64,000 nt of DNA, from assembly GCA_964035775.1 (NCBI GenBank), contig OZ038313.1, positions 1,860,001-1,924,000 of the forward strand, in the 5' to 3' direction. Both the position numbers and the translations under genes were made by a program. This DNA comes from Osedax frankpressi (taxonomy: Eukaryota > Annelida > Polychaeta > Sabellida > Siboglinidae). The notes under the pieces are model-generated. The model was not told the DNA's origin and did not search any database. It saw only the letters and a list, made by a program, of their open reading frames with translations. Of this stretch, positions 55,740-64,000 are shown piece by piece. Each line of letters opens with the position of its first letter. Position 1 is the stretch's first letter.

Positions 55740-58005
55740 ATAGATACTGTAGTATGAAGTTAGATTATACACTATAGATATAGAGGACACGTCTAATGTA
55801 ATGGTATAGATACTGTAGTATGAAGTTAGATTATACACTATAGATATAGAGGAGCTAGTCTAATGTAATGGTATAGATACTGTAATATGAAGTTAGATTA
55901 TACACTATATATATAGAGGAGCTAGTCTAATAGTATAGATACTGCAGTATGAAGTTAGATTATACACTATAGATATAGAGGAGCTAGTCTAATGTAATGG
56001 TATAGATACTGTAGTATGAAGTTAGATTATACACTATAGATATAGAGGAGCTAGTCTAATGGTATAGATACTGCAGTATGAAGTTAGATTATACACTATA
56101 GATATAGAGGAGCTAGTCTAATGTAATGGTATAGATACTGTAGTATGAAGTTAGATTATACACTATAGATATAGAGGAGCTAGTCTAATGGTATAGATAC
56201 TGCAGTATGAAGTTAGATTATACACTATATATAGATATAGAGGACAAGTCTAATGTAATGGTATAGATACTTTAGTATGAAGTTAGATTATACACTATAG
56301 ATATAGAGGAACTAGTCTAATGTAATGGTATAGATACTGCAGTATGAAGTTAGATTATACACTATATATAGATATAGAGGACAAGTCTAATGTAATGGTA
56401 TAGATACTTTAGTATGAAGTTAGATTATACACTATAGATATAGAGGAGCTAGTCTAATGGTATAGATACTGCAGTATGAAGTTAGATTATACACTATATA
56501 TAGATATAGAGGACAAGTCTAATGTAATGGTATAGATACTTTAGTATGAAGTTAGATTATACACTATAGATATAGAGGAACTAGTCTAATGTAATGGTAT
56601 AGATACTGCAGTATGAAGTTAGATTATACACTATATATAGATATAGAGGACAAGTCTAATGTAATGGTATAGATACTTTAGTATGAAGTTAGATTATACA
56701 CTATAGATATAGAGGAACTAGTCTAATGTAATGGTATAGATACTGCAGTATGAAGTTAGATTATACACTATAGATATAGAGGAGCTAGTCTAATGTAATG
56801 GTATAGATACTGTAGTATGAAGTTAGATTATACACTATAGATATAGAGGAGCTAGTCTAATGTAATGGTATAGATACTGTAGTATGAAGTTAGATTATAC
56901 ACTATAGATATAGAGGACACGTCTAATGTAATGGTATAGATACTGTAGTATGAAGTTAGATTATACACTATAGATATAGAGGAGCTAGTCTAATGTAATG
57001 GTATAGATACTGTAATATGAAGTTAGATTATACACTATATATATAGAGGAGCTAGTCTAATAGTATAGATACTGCAGTATGAAGTTAGATTATACACTAT
57101 AGATATAGAGGAGCTAGTCTAATGTAATGGTATAGATACTGTAGTATGAAGTTAGATTATACACTATAGATATAGAGGAGCTAGTCTAATGGTATAGATA
57201 CTGCAGTATGAAGTTAGATTATACACTATAGATATAGAGGAGCTAGTCTAATGTAATGGTATAGATACTGTAGTATGAAGTTAGATTATACACTATAGAT
57301 ATAGAGGAGCTAGTCTAATGGTATAGATACTGCAGTATGAAGTTAGATTATACACTATATATAGATATAGAGGACAAGTCTAATGTAATGGTATAGATAC
57401 TTTAGTATGAAGTTAGATTATACACTATAGATATAGAGGAACTAGTCTAATGTAATGGTATAGATACTGCAGTATGAAGTTAGATTATACACTATATATA
57501 GATATAGAGGACAAGTCTAATGTAATGGTATAGATACTTTAGTATGAAGTTAGATTATACACTATAGATATAGAGGAGCTAGTCTAATGGTATAGATACT
57601 GCAGTATGAAGTTAGATTATACACTATATATAGATATAGAGGACAAGTCTAATGTAATGGTATAGATACTTTAGTATGAAGTTAGATTATACACTATAGA
57701 TATAGAGGAACTAGTCTAATGTAATGGTATAGATACTGCAGTATGAAGTTAGATTATACACTATATATAGATATAGAGGACAAGTCTAATGTAATGGTAT
57801 AGATACTTTAGTATGAAGTTAGATTATACACTATAGATATAGAGGAACTAGTCTAATGTAATGGTATAGATACTGCAGTATGAAGTTAGATTATACACTA
57901 TAGATATAGAGGAGCTAGTCTAATGTAATGGTATAGATACTGTAGTATGAAGTTAGATTATACACTATAGATATAGAGGAGCTAGTCTAATGTAATGGTA
58001 TAGAT
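55740..58005 (+). repeat. 1,130-bp tandem duplication of 70-bp-containing dimers
   Basis: GGACACGTC lies at 55,786 and 56,916 and the first CTATATATAG unit at 56,225 and 57,355, both 1,130 bp apart; the joint is near 56,870. Inside each copy the 70-bp unit recurs four times at 137, 132 and 137 bp (70+67, 70+62, 70+67), always with ACTTTAG. The local repeating element is thus a dimer, itself duplicated as part of a larger block. Confidence 0.85.
56209..56278 (+). repeat. Representative 70-bp unit (TATA expansion)
   Basis: The first dyad region reads CTATATATAGATATAG instead of CTATAGATATAG, a 4-bp expansion on a 66-bp GGACAAGTC background. The same unit carries the rare ACTTTAG version of the second dyad. 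This class starts near 37.0 kb, recurs once per ~5.9-kb block, and becomes frequent between 56.2 and 57.8 kb. Confidence 0.9.
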
Positions 58006-58374
58006 ACTGCAGTATGAAGTTAGATTATACACTATAGATATAGAGGAGCTAGTCTAATGTAATGGTATAGATACTGTAGTATGAAGTTAGATTATACACT
58101 ATAGATATAGAGGAGCTAGTCTAATGTAATGGTATAGATACTGTAGTATGAAGTTAGATTATACACTATAGATATAGAGGACAAGTCTAATGTAATGGTA
58201 TAGATACTGCAGTATCAAGTTAGATTATACACTATAGATATAGAGGAGCTAGTCTAATGTAATGGTATAGATACTGTAGTATGAAGTTAGATTATACACT
58301 ATATATATAGAGGAGCTAGTCTAATGTAATGGTATAGATACTGCAGTATGAAGTTAGATTATACACTATAGATA

Positions 58375-60960
58375 TAGAGGAGCTAGTCTAATTTAATGGT
58401 ATAGATACTACAGTATGAAGTTAGATTATACACTATAGATATAGAGGAGCTAGTCTAATGTAATGGTATAGATACTGCAGTATGAAGTTAGATTATACAC
58501 TATAGATATAGAGGAGCTAGTCTAATGGTATAGATACTGCAATATGAAGTTAGATTATACACTATAGATATAGAGGACACGTCTAATGTAATGGTATAGA
58601 TACTGTAGTATGAAGTTAGATTATACACTATAGATATAGAGGAGCTAGTCTAATGTAATGGTATAGATACTGTAGTATGAAGTTAGATTATACACTATAT
58701 ATATAGAGGAGCTAGTCTAATAGTATAGATACTGCAGTATGAAGTTAGATTATACACTATAGATATAGAGGAGCTAGTCTAATGGTATAGATACTGTAGT
58801 ATGAAGTTAGATTATACACTATAGATATAGAGGAGCTAGTCTAATGTAATGATATAGATACTGCAGTATGAAGTTAGATTATACACTATAGATATAGAGG
58901 AGCTAGTCTAATGTAATGGTATAGATACTGTAGTATGAAGTTAGATTATACACTATAGATATAGAGGAGCTAGTCTAATGTAATGGTATAGATACTGTAG
59001 TATGAAGTTAGATTATACACTATAGATATAGATGAGCTAGTCTAATGTAATGATATAGATACTGCAGTATGAAGTTAGATTATACACTATAGATATAGAG
59101 GAGCTAGTCTAATGTAATGGTATAGATACTGTAGTATGAAGTTAGATTATACACTATAGATATAGAGGAGCTAGTCTAATGTAATGGTATAGATACTGCA
59201 GTATGAAGTTAGATTATACACTATAGATATAGAGGAGCTAGTCTAATGTAATGGTATAGATACTGTAGTATGAAGTTAGATTATACACTATAGATATAGA
59301 GGAGCTAGTCTAATGTAATGGTATAGATACTGCAGTATGAAGTTAGATTATACACTATAGATATAGAGGAGCTAGTCTAATTTAATGGTATAGATAATGC
59401 AGTATGAAGTTAGATTATACACTATAGATATAGAGGAGCTAGTCTAATGTAATGGTATAGATACTGTAGTATGAAGTTAGATTATACACTATAGATATAG
59501 AGGAGCTAGTCTAATGTAATGGTATAGATACTGTAGTATTAAGTTTGATTATACACTATAGATATAGAGAAGCTAGTCTACTGTAATGGTATTGATACTA
59601 CAGTATGAAGTTAGATTATACTCTATAGATATAGAGGACAAGTCTAATGTTATGGTATAGATACTGTAGTATGAAGTTAGATTATACACTATAGATATAG
59701 AGGACAAGTCTAATGTAATGGTATAGATACTGTAGTATTAAGTTTGATTATACACTATAGATATAGAGGAGCTAGTCTAATGTAATGGTATAGATACTGT
59801 AGTATGAAGTTAGATTATACACTATAGATATAGAGGAGCTAGTCTAATGTAATGGTATAGATACTGTAGTATGAAGTTAGATTATACACTATAGATATAG
59901 AGGAGCTAGTCTAATGTAATGGTATAGATACTGCAGTATGAAGTTAGATTATACACTATAGATATAGAGGACAAGTCTAATGTAATGGTATAGATACTGT
60001 AGTATGAAGTTAGATTATACACTATAGATATAGAGGAGCTAGTCTAAAGGTATAGATACTGCAGTATGAAGTTAGATTATACACTATAGATATAGAGGAG
60101 TTAGTCTAATGTAATGGTATAGATACTGCAGTATGAAGTTAGATTATACACTATAGATATAGAGGAGCTAGTCTAAAGGTATAGATACTGCAGTATGAAG
60201 TTAGATTATACACTATAGATATAGAGGAGCTAGTCTAATGGTATAGATACTGCGGTATGAAGTTAGATTATACACTATAGATATAGAGGAGCTAGTCTAA
60301 TGTAATGGTATAGATACTGTAGTATGAAGTTAGATTATACACTATAGATATAGAGGACAAGTCTAATGTAATTGTATAGATACTGCAGTATGAAGTTAGA
60401 TTATACACTATAGATATAAAGGACACGTCTAATGTAATGGTATAGATATTGCAGTATGAAGTTAGATTATACACTATAGATATAGAGGAGCTAGTCTAAT
60501 GTAATGATATAGATACTGTAGTATGAAGTTAGATTATACACTATAGATATAGAGGAGATAGTCTAATGCAATGGTATAGATACTGTAGTATGAAGTTAGA
60601 TTATACACTATAGATATAGAGGAGCTAGTCTAATGGTATAGATACTGTAGTATGAAGTTAGATTATACACTATAGATATAGAGGAGCTAGTCTAATATAA
60701 TGGTATAGATACTGTAGTATGAAGTTAGATTATACACTATAGATATAGAGGAGCTAGTCTAATGGTATAGATACTGTAGTATGAAGTTAGATTATACACT
60801 ATAGATATAGAGGAGCTAGTCAAATGTAATGGTATAGATACTGTAGTATGAAGTTAGATTATACACTATAGATATAGAGGACACGTCTAATGTAATGATA
60901 TAGATACTGTAGTATGAAGTTAGATTATACACTATAGATATAGAGGAGCTAGTCTAATGT
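58375..60960 (+). repeat. Second copy of 50,790-53,440
   Basis: This copy has the same order of private variants as the partner at 7,585/7,519 bp to the left. It lacks one 66-bp unit near 60,000. It diverges after about 60,960, where ACTGCAG appears instead of the ACTGTAATATG and CTATATATATAG units. The TAATTTAATGG/ACTACAG marker recurs once more at 61,221 with a much shorter spacing of 2,832 bp. Confidence 0.8.
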
Positions 60961-61844
60961 AATGGTATAGATACTGCAGTATGAAGTTAGATTATACACT
61001 ATAGATATAGAGGAGCTAGTCTAATGTAATGGTATAGATACTGTAGTATGAAGTTAGATTATACACTATAGATATAGAGGAGCTAGTCTAATGGTATAGA
61101 TACTGCAGTATGAAGTTAGATTATACACTATATATAGATATAGAGGACAAGTCTAATGTAATGGTATAGATACTGCAGTATCAAGTTAGATTATACACTA
61201 TAGATATAGAGGAGCTAGTCTAATTTAATGGTATAGATACTACAGTATGAAGTTAGATTATACACTATAGATATAGAGGAGCTAGTCTAATGTAATGGTA
61301 TAGATACTGTAGTATGAAGTTAGATTATACACTATAGATATAGAGGAGCTAGTCTAATGGTATAGATACTGTAGTATGAAGTTAGATTATACACTATAGA
61401 TATAGAGGAGCTAGTCTAATGTAATGGTATAGATACTGCAGTATGAAGTTAGATTATACACTATAGATATAGAGGAGCTAGTCTAATGGTATAGATACTG
61501 CAATATGAAGTTAGATTATACACTATAGATATAGAGGACACGTCTAATGTAATGGTATAGATACTGTAGTATGAAGTTAGATTATACACTATAGATATAG
61601 AGGAGCTAGTCTAATGTAATGGTATAGATACTGTAGTATGAAGTTAGATTATACACTATAGATATAGAGGAGCTAGTCTAATGTAATGGTATAGATACTG
61701 CAGTATGAAGTTAGATTATACACTATAGATATAGAGGAGCTAGTCTAATGTAATGGTATAGATACTGTAGTATGAAGTTAGATTATACACTATAGATATA
61801 GAGGAGCTAGTCTAATGTAATGGTATAGATACTGTAGTATGAAG

Positions 61845-63406
61845 TTAGATTATACACTATAGATATAGAGGAGCTAGTCTAATGTAATGGTATAGATACT
61901 GTAGTATGAAGTTAGATTATACACTATAGATATAGAGGAGCTAGTCTAATGGTATAGATACTGTAGTATGAAGTTAGATTATACACTATAGATATAGAGG
62001 ACAAGTCTAATGTAATGGTATAGATACTGTAGTATGAAGTTAGATTATACACTATAGATATAGAGGAGCTAGTCTAATGTAATGGTATAGATACTGTAGT
62101 ATGAAGTTAGATTATACACTATAGATATAGAGGAGCTAGTCTAATGTAATGGTATAGATACTGTAGTATGAAGTTAGATTATACACTATAGATATAGAGG
62201 AGCTAGTCTAATGGTATAGATACTGTAGTATGAAGTTAGATTATACACTATAGATATAGAGGACAAGTCTAATGTAATGGTATAGATACTGTAGTATGAA
62301 GTTAGATTATACACTATAGATATAGATGAGCTAGTCTAATGGTATAGATACTGTAGTATGAAGTTAGATTATACACTATAGATATAGAGGAGCTAGTCTA
62401 ATGGTATAGATACTGTAGTATGAAGTTAGATTATACACTATAGATATAGAGGAGCTAGTCTAATGTAATGGTATAGATACTGTAGTATGAAGTTAGATTA
62501 TACACTATAGATATAGAGGAGCTAGTCTAATTGTATAGATACTGTAGTATGAAGTTAGATTATACACAATAGATATACAGGACAAGTCTAATGTAATGGT
62601 ATAGATACTGCAGTATGAAGTTAGATTATACACTATAGATATAGAGGAGCTAGTCTAATGTAATGGTATAGATACTGTAGTATGAAGTTAGATTATACAC
62701 TATAGATATAGAGGAGCTAGTCTAATGTAATGGTATAGATACTGTAGTATGAAGTTAGATTATACACTATAGATATAGAGGACAAGTCTAATGTAATGGT
62801 ATAGATACTGTAGTATGAAGTTAGATTATACACTATAGATATAGAGGAGCTAGTCTAATGTAATGGTATAGATACTGTAGTATGAAGTTAGATTATACAC
62901 TATAGATATAGAGGAGCTAGTCTAATGTAATGGTATAGATACTGTAGTATGAAGTTAGATTATACACTATAGATATAGAGGAGCTAGTCTAATGGTATAG
63001 ATACTGTAGTATGAAGTTAGATTATACACTATAGATATAGAGGACAAGTCTAATGTAATGGTATAGATACTGTAGTATGAAGTTAGATTATACACTATAG
63101 ATATAGATGAGCTAGTCTAATGGTATAGATACTGTAGTATGAAGTTAGATTATACACTATAGATATAGAGGAGCTAGTCTAATGGTATAGATACTGTAGT
63201 ATGAAGTTAGATTATACACTATAGATATAGAGGAGCTAGTCTAATGTAATGGTATAGATACTGTAGTATGAAGTTAGATTATACACTATAGATATAGAGG
63301 AGCTAGTCTAATTGTATAGATACTGTAGTATGAAGTTAGATTATACACAATAGATATACAGGACAAGTCTAATGTAATGGTATAGATACTGCAGTATGAA
63401 GTTAGA
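61845..63406 (+). repeat. 781-bp tandem duplication next to the array edge
   Basis: Two adjacent copies meet near 62,626. GAGCTAGTCTAATGG (62,200 and 62,981), GATGAGCTAG (62,325 and 63,106) and the rare AGATATACAGGACAAG unit (62,571 and 63,352) are exactly 781 bp apart, and I saw no differences between the copies when reading them side by side. This points to a very recent event within about 1 kb of the edge. Confidence 0.85.
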
Positions 63407-63599
63407 TTATACACTATAGATATATAGGAACTAGTCTAATGTAATGGTATAGATACTGCAGTATGAAGTTAGATTATACATTATAGATATAGAGGAGCTA
63501 GTCTAATGTAATGGTATAGATACTGTAGTATGAAGTTAGATTATACACTATAGATATAGAGGAGCTAGTCTAATGTAATGGTATAGATACTGTAGTATG

Positions 63600-63665
63600 A
63601 AGTTAGATTATACACTATATAGATATAGAGGACAAGTCTAATATAATAGATTAGATACTATATCA
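63600..63665 (+). repeat. Terminal, decayed unit at the array edge
   Basis: The last clear unit begins near 63,600 with AGTTAGATTATACACTATAT, carries a 2-bp TA expansion, and continues with GGACAAGTCTAAT. It then drifts: TATAATAGATTAGATACTAT replaces the usual ending, and similarity is lost by about 63,670. The change to unique sequence takes place within a single unit. Confidence 0.85.
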
Positions 63666-64000
63666 AATACAGTTATTATCAATAGTAAAACTTCTATACA
63701 AACATCTAATATATAATTTATGTTTTCTTATTTATATACTTTCATATGTAAACCAGTGACACATTTATCTTAATTCTGATTGGTTATTTTAATATTCAAC
63801 ATTCCAAAATAAAAAGTAAATTTAAATTATTTGTTTTTTAATTAAACATTAATTAATTAATTATTTGCAATAGGAATTTCTAAAAATAGATTAACTCTGT
63901 TTAATATTATTTTAATTGGGAATTTATACAATATTTCTATTTAATTACATAAGGAATCTAATTTTAGAATAAATAAACTTTGTGTAATTAATTATATATA
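63666..64000. other. Non-repetitive AT-rich flank; no gene seen
   Basis: This is the only sequence in the window outside the satellite. It is very AT-rich, with many runs of A or T and a short perfect (ATTA)4 tract at 63,848-63,863. I find no open frame of useful length, tRNA- or rRNA-like sequence, transposon terminal repeat or target-site duplication. AATAAA occurs near 63,970 and an inverted CCAAT (ATTGG) near 63,780, but both are expected by chance at this composition. It could be intergenic DNA or the end of an AT-rich element continuing beyond the window. Confidence 0.8.

Larger units (their letters stand above)
53793..56340 (+). repeat. Copy of 47,950-50,560 (offset ~5,843)
   Basis: TATAGTTACTG (48,320 and 54,163), TAGTAGAGC (48,557 and 54,400) and the unit opening the next 66-bp run (48,841 and 54,684) are 5,843 bp apart. 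By the CTATATATAG unit the offset is 5,781, because the 62-bp unit near 49,741 is absent here. The left joint, at about 53,800, fuses a 70-bp CTATATATAG unit directly to the GGACAAGTCTAATGTTATGG unit, a junction not seen elsewhere in the window. Confidence 0.8.
1..63665 (+). repeat. Satellite DNA array, 67-bp AT-rich monomer, head to tail
   Basis: The whole interval is a direct tandem repeat in one orientation. The consensus unit is 67 bp, taken here to start at GAAGTTAGATTATACACTAT (unit positions 1-20); it continues through GGAGCTAGTC (unit 30-39), the direct repeat TAATGTAATGG (40-50) and TATAGATACTGTAGTAT (51-67). Composition of the consensus is 25 A, 22 T, 15 G and 5 C, with no CpG. I count roughly 960 units from array length divided by mean unit length. 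Units differ mostly by single substitutions and by a few recurring length changes. No inversion, transposon or gene interrupts the array; the main irregularities are an over-long unit near 2.7 kb and a fused pair near 29.3 kb. The left edge lies outside the window; the right edge decays at about 63,650-63,670. Known satellites of this size commonly form centromeric or heterochromatic blocks; that role is an inference here. The family is not one I recognise. Confidence 0.98.

Noticed and set aside
5752-60474. Family of minus-strand repeat proteins of 60-148 residues
   Set aside because: The frames start at GTG, have lengths set by the number of consecutive 66-bp units, and lack ATG, splice or untranslated signals. 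They are by-products of unit length.
1-63665. CRISPR array (regularly repeated short units)
   Set aside because: The whole 67-bp unit repeats without unique spacers, and there are no cas genes. The composition and size fit eukaryotic satellite DNA.
1-63665. Coding minisatellite inside a large gene (silk, mucin or antifreeze type)
   Set aside because: Units of 67, 62 and 61 bp break every frame and carry stops on both strands; on the + strand ATGTAA and ACTATAG stops recur in each unit.
1-63665. CENP-B box
   Set aside because: The known 17-bp box needs CG-containing cores (TTCG and CGGGA). The consensus contains no CpG, and I saw no box-like word.
1-63665. Telomeric repeat or ribosomal spacer repeat
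   Set aside because: No TTAGGG-, TTAGG- or TTTAGGG-type runs occur, and no rRNA sequence lies in the window. The TTAG in AGTTAGATT is isolated in each unit.
1-63665. Mitochondrial or plastid control-region repeats
   Set aside because: The AT content could suggest it, but a 63-kb array with no organelle gene and nested kilobase duplications fits nuclear satellite DNA better.
1-63665. Assembly artefact from collapsed or looped repeats
   Set aside because: Most block pairs differ by private substitutions or by single units, which a simple assembly loop would not produce. The near-identical 781-bp and 1,130-bp pairs cannot be fully cleared without read depth.
63848-63863. (ATTA)4 microsatellite as a separate feature
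   Set aside because: Sixteen bases of a simple AT-rich repeat in an AT-rich flank is unremarkable; it is mentioned only within the flank entry.
63666-64000. Gene, promoter or polyadenylation site in the right flank
   Set aside because: AATAAA, ATTGG and TATA words are present but expected by chance in such AT-rich DNA. No open frame or splice pattern accompanies them.
63666-64000. Transposon end at the array border
   Set aside because: I see no terminal inverted repeat, target-site duplication, poly-A tail or family-specific motif in the 335 bases available.

Overview
The window is almost entirely one tandem satellite DNA array. From base 1 to about 63,660 the same short AT-rich unit repeats head to tail, always in the same orientation, roughly 960 times. 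I see no gene, RNA gene or transposon inside it. Only the last ~335 bases (about 63,666 to 64,000) are ordinary non-repetitive, very AT-rich sequence, so the window holds one true edge of the array; the left end is cut inside the array. This layout points to an AT-rich eukaryotic chromosome, probably centromeric, pericentromeric or other heterochromatin. I do not recognise the satellite family and cannot name the organism.

The basic unit is 67 bp (about 30% GC; 15 G against 5 C on the + strand; no CpG in the consensus). Length variants account for nearly all the structure: 62 bp (one copy of a TAATG-TAATG direct repeat lost), 66 bp (GGAGCTAGTC changed to GGACAAGTC), 61 bp (both changes) and 70 bp (a 4-bp TATA-type expansion). 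Each unit carries two short dyads, CTATA-GA-TATAG and ATACT-NN-AGTAT, about 39 bp apart.

Above the unit level the array is a nested patchwork of larger duplications, recognised by shared rare variants at constant offsets. From left to right: a partial copy of a higher-order block (1 to ~1,485); a dimer-rich stretch with a 1,590-bp duplication; two adjacent ~7-kb copies (5,371-12,353 and 12,354-~19,018); a 3,042-bp tandem duplication (~17,560-23,720); 921-bp and 866-bp duplications; a shuffled zone (~25-35 kb; offsets 2,084, 3,897, 4,580, 7,370); ~5.9-kb and 3,874-bp tandem blocks (~35-50.5 kb); linked copies at offsets 5,843 and 7,519/7,585; a 1,130-bp block of 137/132-bp dimers (55.7-58.0 kb); and a 781-bp duplication beside the edge. 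Diagnostic variants change near 35 kb, suggesting two homogenisation domains.

The only long open reading frames are on the minus strand. They occur where 66-bp units (22 codons) lie next to one another, begin at GTG rather than ATG, and end at a TAG supplied by the next GAGCTAGTC-type unit. I treat them as arithmetic by-products, not genes. Higher-order boundaries come from reading marker variants by eye and are good to about one unit unless stated otherwise.
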